A DNA stretch of 64,000 bases. It comes from Caccoplasma_A sp045587545 (GTDB lineage Bacteria > Bacteroidota > Bacteroidia > Bacteroidales > G3-4614). Under the pieces are notes generated by a model, which had not been told where the DNA came from, ran no database searches, and saw only the letters and a program-made list of their open reading frames with translations. Made by a program: the position numbers and the translations under genes. The DNA lies in the NCBI GenBank assembly GCA_045587545.1, contig JAZNCN010000021.1, positions 12,466 to 76,465 of the forward strand. Reading direction: 5' to 3'. Positions 17,056-25,329 of the stretch are shown in pieces (position 1 is the first letter of the stretch; each line of letters begins with the position of its first letter).

Positions 17056-19233
17056 TTATTTCTCATCTTTACGAGGTCCGCGTGGTGCTCGGGGTGCTCT
17101 TGCTGGACGATCTTCCCAACCTTCGGGTTTGGGTTGAAGCGCTCTCATTGATAAGCGGAATTTACCTGTTTTCTTGTCAATCTCAACAAGTTTTACGGTT
17201 ACTTCGTCGCCCTCTTTGATGCCTGACTCTTCCATTGTCTCCAAACGTTTGTAGGCAATTTCAGAGATGTGTAACAATCCGTCTTTTCCGGGCATAAACT
17301 CAACAAATGCTCCAAAGGCAAGTATTGATTTTACTTTTCCTGTATAGGTTTCGCCCTCTTCGGGTATTGCTACTATTCCTTTAATGCGAGATAGTGCTGC
17401 ATCAATAGCATCGCGATTTGATGCTGCTATCTCAACAAGTCCTCCCTCTTCTGTCTCCTCTATTGTTACAACTGCTCCCGACTCCTCTTGTATTCCTTGT
17501 ATTATCTTACCACCGGGGCCTATTACTGCTCCAATCATATCTTTAGGGATAAGCATGGTCTCAATGCGTGGTGCGTGAGGTTTGAAGTCCTCGCGTGGCT
17601 CGGGTATTGTATCAAGGATTTTGCCAAGTATGTGCATACGTCCTTCGTGTGCTTGCATCAATGCTTTTTCAAGAATTTCGTATGGTAGTCCGTCAACTTT
17701 GATATCCATTTGTGTTGCTGTGATACCATCTTTTGTTCCTGTTACCTTGAAGTCCATATCGCCCAAGTGGTCCTCGTCTCCAAGTATATCTGAAAGAACT
17801 GCATATTTTTGATTGTCAGTAATCAATCCCATTGCAATTCCTGATACCGGTTTTTTGATTTTAACACCTGCGTCCATTAGGGCAAGTGTTCCTGCACAAA
17901 CTGTTGCCATTGATGAAGAACCGTTTGACTCAAGAATATCTGATACTACACGTACTGTATATGGATAGTCGGCAGGTATCATTCCTTTTAATGCACGACA
18001 TGCCAAGTTTCCGTGTCCCACCTCGCGACGTCCTACTCCGCGTGATGCTTTTGCTTCGCCTGTTGAGAATGGGGGGAAGTTATAGTGCAACAAGAAGCGT
18101 TGGTGTGATTGGTCAAGTACATCATCAACGATCTTCTCATCAAGTTTTGTTCCGAGTGTAACGGTTGTTAATGATTGTGTCTCACCGCGTGTAAATACTG
18201 CCGATCCGTGAGGTCCGGGAAGGTAGTCAACCTCGCACCAGATAGGACGGATTTGTGTTGTTTCACGTCCGTCAAGACGTTTTCCTTCGTCAAGGATACA
18301 ACGGCGCATTGCCTCTTTCTCTACATCGTGGTAGTAACGTTTTACCAACGACTCTTTTTCTGCACGCTCCTCTTCGGGCATTGCCTCCAAGTACTCGTTC
18401 AATACAGCCTCAAATGCCTCGCCTCGTGCGTGTTTGTTTGCGTTGCCTGATGCTGCTATTGCATATGCTTTATCGTAACATTTCTCTTTTACGTCTTTAC
18501 GAAGTTCTTCGTCGTTTACTTCGTGGCAATATGTACGTTTAACGGTTGTTCCGCACATCTCAGACAACTCTAATTGTGCCTGGCATTGTACTTTGATTGC
18601 ATCGTGAGCAAATTTCAAGGCATTCAAAAGGTCTAACTCTGAAACCTCGTCCATCTCTCCCTCAACCATCATTATGTTCTCCATGGTAGCTCCTACCATC
18701 AAGTCCATATCGGCTTTTGCCAACTCGTCAAATGTGGGGTTGATTTTAAACTCGCCATCAATACGTGCCACACGCACCTCTGATATTGGTCCGTTAAATG
18801 GGATATCTGATACTGCAAGTGCTGCTGAAGCTGCCAATCCTGCAAGTGCATCAGGAATATCTTTACCATCGGCAGAGAACATCACGATATTTACATATAC
18901 CTCTGCGTGATAGTCATCGGGGAACAATGGGCGTAATGCACGGTCAACAAGACGCGATGTCAATATTTCATAGTCCGAAGCTCGTCCCTCGCGTTTTGTA
19001 AAACCTCCGGGGAAGCGTCCGAACGACGCAAATTTCTCTTTATACTCTACTTGCAAAGGCATAAAATCTACACCTTCATTTGCATCTTTGGCAGCACACA
19101 CTGTTGCCAACAACATGGTGTTACCCATGCGAACCTCAACCGCTCCGTCGGCTTGTTTTGCCAACTTCCCGGTCTCGATGGTGATTACTCGTCCATCACC
19201 TAAATCGATTGTCTTCTTAATCGGATTAATCAT
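17056..19233 (-). CDS. pnp: Polyribonucleotide nucleotidyltransferase (PNPase)
   Basis: 725 residues. It degrades RNA from the 3' end using phosphate. Two RNase PH-like domains (about 1-235 and 315-550; FASFGRFPGGFTKREGR and LLHYNFPPFSTGE are visible) surround an all-helical linker, followed by a KH domain (MIGAVIGPGGKIIQGI) and an S1 domain (YTGKVKSILAFGAFVEF). The C-terminus is a basic Arg/Pro tail, RAPRAPRGPRKDEK. A TATCTTTG -7-like box at 19263-19270 (minus strand) lies about 30 bp upstream, without a clear -33. The gene is monocistronic with its own terminator. Confidence 0.97.
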   Translation of the reverse strand: MINPIKKTIDLGDGRVITIETGKLAKQADGAVEVRMGNTMLLATVCAAKDANEGVDFMPLQVEYKEKFASFGRFPGGFTKREGRASDYEILTSRLVDRALRPLFPDDYHAEVYVNIVMFSADGKDIPDALAGLAASAALAVSDIPFNGPISEVRVARIDGEFKINPTFDELAKADMDLMVGATMENIMMVEGEMDEVSELDLLNALKFAHDAIKVQCQAQLELSEMCGTTVKRTYCHEVNDEELRKDVKEKCYDKAYAIAASGNANKHARGEAFEAVLNEYLEAMPEEERAEKESLVKRYYHDVEKEAMRRCILDEGKRLDGRETTQIRPIWCEVDYLPGPHGSAVFTRGETQSLTTVTLGTKLDEKIVDDVLDQSHQRFLLHYNFPPFSTGEAKASRGVGRREVGHGNLACRALKGMIPADYPYTVRVVSDILESNGSSSMATVCAGTLALMDAGVKIKKPVSGIAMGLITDNQKYAVLSDILGDEDHLGDMDFKVTGTKDGITATQMDIKVDGLPYEILEKALMQAHEGRMHILGKILDTIPEPREDFKPHAPRIETMLIPKDMIGAVIGPGGKIIQGIQEESGAVVTIEETEEGGLVEIAASNRDAIDAALSRIKGIVAIPEEGETYTGKVKSILAFGAFVEFMPGKDGLLHISEIAYKRLETMEESGIKEGDEVTVKLVEIDKKTGKFRLSMRALQPKPEGWEDRPARAPRAPRGPRKDEK

Positions 19234-19410
19234 AATTTATTTTCTTTCTTCCAAAATTTGAACAAAGATAACCAAAATTATTTGTTAAAAGAAGTTTGAA
19301 AGGACTTTTTTGTATATTTTGATGATTTATTGGGTTATTAGTTTAGGGTAACCACTTGCTTAATAATTTAGGATAAATTTTTAACAAAGATGAGAATTTA
19401 GGAAATATAA

Positions 19411-19458
19411 GAAACCATAACATATAAAATCGGAGATAAATTATATGCTATGGTTCCA
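19411..19458. other. Long-stem hairpin downstream of the 281-aa lipoprotein gene
   Basis: GAAACCATAACATATA (19411-19426) pairs with 19443-19458 over 16 bp with two G-U-type mismatches and a 16-nt loop. It lies 33 bp past the stop of the minus-strand gene at 19491. There is no strong U-run, so terminator function is possible but unproven. The rest of the 257-bp gap holds no ORF that I can support. Confidence 0.5.
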
Positions 19459-19490
19459 AAATAGAGTAATATATACGCAAGTTATACTTT

Positions 19491-20336
19491 TTAATCTATT
19501 GTCTTAAGATTTACTATCATTTTATCATTCATAACTCCATCATCATCTATAATGTAAAGTATTTTTATTACGCCCCATGCTTCCCCTTCTACACCTACCA
19601 ACACTATATCTCCAATTTTAAGATTATTTATATAGTTATTTTTAATTGACGCACTATATGTTGATTTCATTGAACTACTTGTTGCCTCAGCATAATTAAA
19701 AGAGTTATTCAATGCAAATGTTATTTTGCCATCCATAATAGCGGTATTCCATTCTATCGGCATTTGCTCAGCAGAGAGAGACAACTCCTCTTCTGTATAT
19801 TGACGAAGCCAAAATGAATATATTTCATCGGTAGCAGCCAGCGTTTCTTTTCTGATTGGACATTTTGTTTGAGTATTTAATCCGTCATTTTTACCGGAAA
19901 GAGGATTGTGTAATTCTATTCCGCTACGCTCCTGCAAATCAGAACCTACAACCATAATGCTTAACGTATAACGTTCTTTATTGCCTAAATTATCAACAGC
20001 CGTTATATATATCTTTACCTGAGTATTCTCTTTTGATACTTGCGGAACCTTATATATATATTCCTCTATATATTTTTTAGTACAAGGATTTTTTGAATAT
20101 ACTATACTTTCCCCCTTATCGGCATCAAAATTGGAAATTGTTATTTCTTTGATATATTCATTGGAAGTATATGCAGTTATATCAAGTTCTAAATACGTTC
20201 CAGCCACAAGAGTTTCAGGTATATCTGCTTTTACAAATATTCCAATATCAGAGACATCTTCCTCACTCTCACACGATACAAATAACAATAAAGAAGAAAT
20301 TAAATATATATATTTTTTAATTGTTTTTTCAAACAT
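19491..20336 (-). CDS. Lipoprotein of unknown function
   Basis: 281 residues. The signal peptide ends in a lipobox with Cys22 (LLFVSCESEED), and the acidic EEDVSD after it is typical of surface-exposed Bacteroidetes lipoproteins. The body has alternating beta-strand patterns: an Ig-like segment (VAGTYLELDITAYTSN, YTLSIMVVG; about 35-130) and a second domain ending in MIVNLKTID. I do not recognise a family. It lies 113 bp after another lipoprotein gene with a hairpin between them, so it may be transcribed separately. Confidence 0.7.
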   Translation of the reverse strand: MFEKTIKKYIYLISSLLLFVSCESEEDVSDIGIFVKADIPETLVAGTYLELDITAYTSNEYIKEITISNFDADKGESIVYSKNPCTKKYIEEYIYKVPQVSKENTQVKIYITAVDNLGNKERYTLSIMVVGSDLQERSGIELHNPLSGKNDGLNTQTKCPIRKETLAATDEIYSFWLRQYTEEELSLSAEQMPIEWNTAIMDGKITFALNNSFNYAEATSSSMKSTYSASIKNNYINNLKIGDIVLVGVEGEAWGVIKILYIIDDDGVMNDKMIVNLKTID

Positions 20337-20369
20337 AATTCTTAATAAATTAAGGTTTTATATTACAAA

Positions 20370-20403
20370 AGGGTGAGTCAAAATTTTGTTTTTGGCACAC
20401 CCT
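20370..20403 (-). terminator. Hairpin terminator after the 151-aa lipoprotein gene
   Basis: AGGGTGAGTCAAAA (20370-20383) pairs with TTTTGGCACACCCT (20390-20403) at 12 of 14 positions around a 6-nt loop. The minus strand continues CCTTTTGTAAT, so it can end the gene at 20450. The GTCAAAA/TTTTGGCAC core resembles the hairpin at the left end of the IS element at 61.7 kb. Confidence 0.6.
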
Positions 20404-20449
20404 AATTTGTATAATTTACAATTATAAAAATCTAATTAATATAGATCTA

Positions 20450-20905
20450 TTACTTATCATTAAAATCCTGCGCATTAAATTTATATGCTTTAACAAGAGC
20501 TTTAACCGTTACTTGACTACCAAGGAACAGACGCTCCTTTATTTTAGTTTGTGATATCGGTTGAAAATATGTTGCATCAGGATATTTTTTTATAAGTTTA
20601 GTTGTAGCCTTATTAATTGGACCTGTCAATAATGAAGAGCCTATTTGAGAACACAACTTAGCCTCTTGTATATTTGTTTGGTCATACACTTCTCCGTTAA
20701 CACTATCTATAACTCGAATAAAACCTAAGTATGTACGATAAGTAACGTCTATTTTTGTTTCCCCCAAATATTCGAGATCAGCCATATCTATGTTAAGTTG
20801 AACTTGACCGGGAGCATACGTTTTGCTTTTTGTTAATGTTCCGCAAGATGACAATAAAAATATTGTCAATACAAACGAAATATATAATTTTATTTTACTT
20901 TTCAT
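20450..20905 (-). CDS. Small lipoprotein of unknown function
   Basis: 151 residues. The signal peptide ends in a lipobox with Cys21 (FLLSSCGTLTKSKTY). The CGTLTKS start and the mixed alpha/beta body (VQLNIDMADLEYLGETKIDVTY) resemble small Bacteroidetes periplasmic lipoproteins, but I cannot name the family. There is no acidic export signal after the Cys, so it probably faces the periplasm. It starts 55 bp after the stop of the beta-barrel gene upstream and is likely on the same transcript. Confidence 0.7.
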   Translation of the reverse strand: MKSKIKLYISFVLTIFLLSSCGTLTKSKTYAPGQVQLNIDMADLEYLGETKIDVTYRTYLGFIRVIDSVNGEVYDQTNIQEAKLCSQIGSSLLTGPINKATTKLIKKYPDATYFQPISQTKIKERLFLGSQVTVKALVKAYKFNAQDFNDK

Positions 20906-20960
20906 AAATTCGTGCTTTTATTACCAATTACTTCATATAAATATTACTTCTTAGCAAAAC

Positions 20961-21746
20961 TTATTTTTTAAAGTAATATGTAAAAGTTACTCTGAATTGT
21001 TGACCTATTTCTCCTTTTTTTGCTTTTAGATCCTCATATTGTACAGATGACTCTCCGAATATTTCAGGATCTTTAGTATAGAAAACTTTTTTATTTCCTT
21101 CTTCATCAACAGACTCATTCTTATATTTTAAACCTGTTTGAAAAAGGCTTGAAATTCCATACTCAACACCTATTGCAAATGGAAGATCTGCTATATATGC
21201 TTGTAATCCTATAAATGCACCCAATCCTATATCAAAAGATGTTTTCTTTATTGAAGAACTATATTTCCCAATCTCACTACTATTAGAGTTTTTACTCCAA
21301 CCTAATGGTAGTTCTGCCCCAACATATACGTCTAAAAGATTTTTAGATGTAAAATGATATGCAAATCCAGGATAGAAATAGTTTCGGGATTCGACTTGTG
21401 AAGATAGCTCCGAGCGAACTGTTTCGGAATCAACAATAGCATCTCCTTTATATTTTGTCCTTTGTTTATAAAATTCAAAACCTAATCTTACCTCCCAATT
21501 GTCTGTTGCCATATATTTAAAGTTTAGCAAAGGTAATGCTGTTACTTTCAATCCTCCGTCAAACCAGCCTTTAAACATATCAGACGTTAAACCCATATAC
21601 AAACCAAAATCTCCGGCCTCTGCTCTATTACCTCCTTTAAATTTTTTTGCAGAAGGCTCTACTGTTGATAATTGAGCATTTGTAACTGCAGTTGAAAATG
21701 CTATAGCAAGTAGCATCAATGTAAAAGTTTTCGTAATAAATTTCAT
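20961..21746 (-). CDS. Outer-membrane beta-barrel protein of unknown function
   Basis: 261 residues. The signal peptide ends near TAVTNAQ (about residue 24). The rest is a run of amphipathic strands (GDFGLYMGLTSDMF, NWEVRLGFEFYKQRTKY, YPGFAYHFTSKNLLDVYVGAELPLGW, FDIGLGAFIGLQAYIA) ending in FRVTFTYYFKK, with aromatic residues near the C-terminus as in outer-membrane barrels of about 8-10 strands. I cannot assign a ligand. It is the first gene of a short run with the two lipoprotein genes, and its promoter contains a T15 tract and a TA repeat. Confidence 0.75.
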   Translation of the reverse strand: MKFITKTFTLMLLAIAFSTAVTNAQLSTVEPSAKKFKGGNRAEAGDFGLYMGLTSDMFKGWFDGGLKVTALPLLNFKYMATDNWEVRLGFEFYKQRTKYKGDAIVDSETVRSELSSQVESRNYFYPGFAYHFTSKNLLDVYVGAELPLGWSKNSNSSEIGKYSSSIKKTSFDIGLGAFIGLQAYIADLPFAIGVEYGISSLFQTGLKYKNESVDEEGNKKVFYTKDPEIFGESSVQYEDLKAKKGEIGQQFRVTFTYYFKK

Positions 21747-21843
21747 AATAAATTGTGTTAAATCAACCTACTCTTAAGATTTTCGGCATCCTCTATTCTG
21801 TTTTATTTTTTTTATATTTTTATGATATATATGTTTACGTTGA

Positions 21844-21875
21844 CAAATATATATATATTTACATTAGATAACAAA
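21844..21875 (-). promoter_or_regulatory. Promoter of the beta-barrel gene, with simple repeats
   Basis: On the minus strand TTTG, a 20-bp spacer and TATATTTG match the Bacteroidetes consensus perfectly. The -33 TTTG is the end of a T15 tract (21873-21887), and an AT dinucleotide run (about 21847-21858) spans the -7 element and adjacent spacer. The implied leader is about 90 nt. Confidence 0.65.
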
Positions 21876-21969
21876 AAAAAAAAAAAATTAACTAATTTTA
21901 TGCCTATTCATTACAGATTAGAGGATATTTTAACATTATTTAATACAAAACGATTATATTATAGATATA

Positions 21970-22013
21970 TTATAAAAAAAAATCAGTTACTTAGAAACCC
22001 AAGTAACTGATTT
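21970..22013 (-). terminator. Terminator of the YeiH-family gene
   Basis: A perfect 13-bp stem (AAATCAGTTACTT at 21980-21992 with 22001-22013), an 8-nt loop and, on the minus strand, a run of about ten T residues. It lies 25 bp beyond the stop at 22038: a textbook intrinsic terminator. Confidence 0.85.
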
Positions 22014-22037
22014 AAATTTGAAAGACAATATTCTTTA

Positions 22038-22952
22038 CTACATAACAACCATTAAAGTAATAACTGAGATTATTACCCACAATATTACTCCAAGCATAAG
22101 GGGTTTTACTCCTACTTTTTTTATTACCCCAATGGTTAAACCACAGCCTATCAGGAAGAGGGTTGCTGCCATCACTCTTTTTGCCACTAATACTATATTT
22201 TGGGTTACAATCTGAGGCAAAGGGAGATATGTGTTTATAATCATAGCTATCACAAACAATACTATAAACCATGGGATTGATGCTTTGCGCCCTTTGGTCT
22301 TAAATATAAACGCCGAAACAAATGCCAACGGTATTATCCATAGCGCACGTGTCAGTTTTATGGTGGTTGCTACTTTTAAAGCTTCATCTCCGTATGCTGC
22401 TCCTGCCCCCACAACAGAACTTGTATCGTGAATGGCTATTGCAGCCCAAGTCCCGAACTGCTCTTGACTCAATTCAAGCATCTGCCCTATAACGGGGAAT
22501 ATAAAGAGTGCAACTGCATTTAGCACAAATATGGTTGCCAAGGCAAGTGAGGTATCGTTTTCGTCTGCGTCAATAACAGGTGCAACTGCCGCAATGGCAC
22601 TACCGCCGCATATTGCCGTACCCGATGCTACCAGATAGCTGTTTTTCTTATTTATTTTTAATAATTTACCCAATAACACTCCTAAAACCATTACTCCTAC
22701 AACAGAGATAATGGTAAATAACATTCCCTCTTTACCCGACTGCAAGGATTGATATAAATTCATACTGAATCCCAAACCTACAACCGATGCCTGCAACATA
22801 TATTTTGAGGTTTTCTTCGCAAACTTAGAGTATGGCACTCCTACTGTAAGCGACAATATTATTCCTATAAAAAGTGCTACTGCAGGGGACAGAAAAAATG
22901 ATGCCACAAATAAAACCACAAAAAGTGCTTTTGCTATTTTATCTCTATTCAT
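22038..22952 (-). CDS. YeiH/UPF0324 family putative sulfate exporter
   Basis: 304 residues with about nine to ten membrane helices. The conserved family blocks are visible: LQASVVGLGFSMNL, the glycine-rich ASGTAICGGSAIAAVAPVI, and AIAIHDTSSVVGAGAAYG, followed by TIKLTRALWIIPLAF. The family is annotated as putative sulfate or anion exporters on limited evidence. It stands alone with its own terminator. A CAAAGTTA box at 22985-22992 (TAACTTTG on the minus strand) could be its -7 element. Confidence 0.88.
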   Translation of the reverse strand: MNRDKIAKALFVVLFVASFFLSPAVALFIGIILSLTVGVPYSKFAKKTSKYMLQASVVGLGFSMNLYQSLQSGKEGMLFTIISVVGVMVLGVLLGKLLKINKKNSYLVASGTAICGGSAIAAVAPVIDADENDTSLALATIFVLNAVALFIFPVIGQMLELSQEQFGTWAAIAIHDTSSVVGAGAAYGDEALKVATTIKLTRALWIIPLAFVSAFIFKTKGRKASIPWFIVLFVIAMIINTYLPLPQIVTQNIVLVAKRVMAATLFLIGCGLTIGVIKKVGVKPLMLGVILWVIISVITLMVVM

Positions 22953-23067
22953 AATTGGTATATTTTATTTTTTATTAGCGATTGCAAAGTTAACAACAAA
23001 ATAGTTTTTTGAGAAAATTTATTTACATTTGCATTAAACTAACCCTAATTTATTATTGGTTGCTACA

Positions 23068-23472
23068 ATGAACTACTCTTTTGAGATTGAGATAAAGGTG
23101 CGCGACTATGAATGTGATGCGCAAGGTATTGTGAATAACGCAAATTACCAACACTATTTTGAGCATGCCCGACATGAATTTTTGGAAGCTGCCGGCTGCT
23201 CTTTTGGCAAAATGCGCCAAGCTGGTATTGAGCCTGTTGTTGCCCGCATTGAGATTAACTATAAAAATTCTCTTCGCGGAGGAGAGATTTTTGTATGCAA
23301 ACTTTACCTTAAACGTGAAGGTATTAAATTTGTTTTTTATCAAGATATTTTCAGAGTGGCAGATGGAGCTTTGTGCGCAACAGGAAAGGTTACTACTGTT
23401 TGTACTCAAAACGGCAAGTTAATTAAAGGCGATGAGCTTGCCGATATGCTAAGCGGATATATTACAGAGTAA
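23068..23472 (+). CDS. Acyl-CoA thioesterase, hotdog fold (4HBT/YbgC-like)
   Basis: 134 residues from ATG 23068; a TTG-started reading from 23056 adds four residues but is less likely. The family motif VRDYECDAQGIVNNANYQHYFEHAR contains the catalytic Asp and the Y/N pair of the 4-hydroxybenzoyl-CoA thioesterase subgroup. Such enzymes hydrolyse short acyl-CoAs or acyl-ACP in the cytoplasm; the substrate cannot be told from sequence. dprA follows after 6 bp. TACATTTG at 23024-23031 may be the -7 element. Confidence 0.88.
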   Translation: MNYSFEIEIKVRDYECDAQGIVNNANYQHYFEHARHEFLEAAGCSFGKMRQAGIEPVVARIEINYKNSLRGGEIFVCKLYLKREGIKFVFYQDIFRVADGALCATGKVTTVCTQNGKLIKGDELADMLSGYITE

Positions 23473-23478
23473 TACAAT

Positions 23479-24594
23479 ATGATTTTGAGTGAGAGGAGAT
23501 ATTTTATTGCTTTATCGGCGATCAAAGGTATAAACTTTGAAACAGCCAAAGCTTTGATTGAGAAGTATGGCTCGGCTGAAGCTGTTTTCTCGTCCGACTC
23601 ATTATCTCTCCCCGACTTTGAAGGTAATGAACAATTGATAGAGCTTTTCACAAAATCGTCAAAAGAGAGCCTTCTTGATTATGCCGACCGCGAAATTGAA
23701 TTTATTGAGAGAAACAATATTACTCCTATTGAATTTTGTTCTCCCAAATATCCCCAACGGCTGCTGGGGTGTAACGATGCCCCCATTCTTTTATATACTC
23801 TTGGGAATGCCGATTTCAACTCCGAAAAATATGTAAGTATTGTTGGTACACGACACGCAACAACCTATGGAAGAGAGTGGTGCGAAAAGTTTGTTGGAGA
23901 GCTTGCCGAAATGTTCCCTGATGTGGTTATTGTAAGCGGATTGGCTTATGGTATTGATATTTGCGCTCACCGCGCGGCAATGGAAAGCGGAGTAAGAACC
24001 ATTGCTGTTTTAGGCAACTCGTTAGACTCTATCTACCCTGCTACACATAGAGATTCTGCCAAGCGGATTTTAAATAATGGTGCTCTTATTAGTGAATACT
24101 CTTCGCAAGCTCCTACACTGAAGGTTAATTTTGTAGCACGCAACAGAATTGTTGCCGGTATGAGCGATGCAACTGTTATTGTAGAATCGAAAGAGAAGGG
24201 TGGCTCATTAATTACAGCCTCACTTGCTGCAGGCTATTACAGAGATGTTTTTGCACTTCCGGGAGATGTTAACAAAGAGAGTTCAAAAGGGTGCAACAAT
24301 CTTATAAGGGACAACAAGGCTCAACTGATAACTTCGGCTAAAGATATGGTTGATATTATGGGTTGGGAATCTCTAATGAAATCAAAAAGAGTACAGGAGA
24401 CTCTCTTCCCCGATATAGATGATACGGAGCAAAAAATTTTAGATATTTTGGAGATGTTAGGAGAAACAGATATAAACACTCTTTCTCTACAATCGGGCAT
24501 TGCTACCTCATCTCTGCTATCTTCGCTTATGGGACTTGAGTTTAAGGGCATTATAAAATCGTACCCCGGTAACAGATATAAAAAATTTATCTGA
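23479..24594 (+). CDS. dprA: DNA-processing protein DprA
   Basis: 371 residues. An N-terminal helical SAM-like region is followed by the Rossmann-like DprA domain (about 85-290) with VSIVGTRHATTYGR, VSGLAYGIDICAHRAAM, LGNSLDSIYP, ESKEKGGSLITASLA and FALPGDV, then a C-terminal winged-helix region (about 310-371). DprA binds incoming single-stranded DNA and loads RecA in natural transformation. It is co-transcribed with the thioesterase. No other competence gene is in the window. Confidence 0.95.
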   Translation: MILSERRYFIALSAIKGINFETAKALIEKYGSAEAVFSSDSLSLPDFEGNEQLIELFTKSSKESLLDYADREIEFIERNNITPIEFCSPKYPQRLLGCNDAPILLYTLGNADFNSEKYVSIVGTRHATTYGREWCEKFVGELAEMFPDVVIVSGLAYGIDICAHRAAMESGVRTIAVLGNSLDSIYPATHRDSAKRILNNGALISEYSSQAPTLKVNFVARNRIVAGMSDATVIVESKEKGGSLITASLAAGYYRDVFALPGDVNKESSKGCNNLIRDNKAQLITSAKDMVDIMGWESLMKSKRVQETLFPDIDDTEQKILDILEMLGETDINTLSLQSGIATSSLLSSLMGLEFKGIIKSYPGNRYKKFI

Positions 24595-24641
24595 GTTATT
24601 AATTAGGTTTTGCTCACTCGTAAAATTCCTAATTTATAATT

Positions 24642-24691
24642 GTTGCGAAGCAACGAACTAATTCCTAATTTAACGAGCAAACGCTCGTTAA
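24642..24691. repeat. Two short hairpins between dprA and znuC-like gene (REP-like)
   Basis: GTTGCGAAGCAAC (24642-24654) carries the same GCGAAGC core as the repeat after pnp. A second hairpin, TTAACGAGC-AAAC-GCTCGTTAA (24670-24691), overlaps the stop of the minus-strand ATPase gene. The direct repeat ATTCCTAATTTA occurs just before each hairpin. They may end both convergent transcripts. Confidence 0.6.
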
Positions 24692-25329
24692 CAAACAACC
24701 ACTCTCCCCTCCTCAACTCTTATTATGTGATTTGCCATATGGCTTATTCCATCAATATTATGTATTACCATAACTATGGTTGTGGTTTTACGTAACTCGT
24801 TGATAATATCATAAATTTTTTTAACCGATTGCTCATCTAAATATGATGTCGGTTCATCTAAAACAAGTATTGAGGGTGATGATATTATTGCTCTTCCGAA
24901 AAGTGCTCTCTGAAATTGCCCTCCCGACACATCTCCTATTCTATTGTTCTGAACATCGCCGAGTTGCAACATAGAGATAATTTTATCGGTTTTTTCTCTA
25001 ATATCTGATGTTGACACTCTCTTATTCATCAATCCACTCTCAATCACTTCGCGAACGGAGATAGGAAATTTCATATCCAAACTGCTCTTCTGTGGTAAGT
25101 ATCCTATATCTGTTCGGGTTTTATCTCCGCCGTAAGTTACTACTCCCTTTGTTGGTTTTATCAGCCCAAGCATAAGGCGTAACAAAGAGGTTTTGCCTCC
25201 TCCATTAGCACCGGTTATCAACATAAAATCGCCCTTATTCAAGGTCAGATTTACATTGTTCAGTATTATGCGATTTTCGTATGCGAGTGTTACCTCTTTA
25301 ACTATTATATAACTATCTTGTAATTGCAT
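24688..25329 (-). CDS. Metal (probably zinc) ABC transporter ATP-binding protein, ZnuC-like
   Basis: 213 residues, a minimal ABC ATPase. Walker A is GANGGGKTSLL (about 39-49), the Q-loop is in GYLPQKSSLDMKFPISVREVI, the signature is VSGGQFQRALFGRA and Walker B is SILVLDEPTS followed by VIHNID. The PQ/MKFPISVREV pattern is typical of zinc/manganese importers. It overlaps the end of the znuA-like gene by 17 bp. The matching permease is not here but at 5804-6631. Confidence 0.92.
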   Translation of the reverse strand: MQLQDSYIIVKEVTLAYENRIILNNVNLTLNKGDFMLITGANGGGKTSLLRLMLGLIKPTKGVVTYGGDKTRTDIGYLPQKSSLDMKFPISVREVIESGLMNKRVSTSDIREKTDKIISMLQLGDVQNNRIGDVSGGQFQRALFGRAIISSPSILVLDEPTSYLDEQSVKKIYDIINELRKTTTIVMVIHNIDGISHMANHIIRVEEGRVVVC

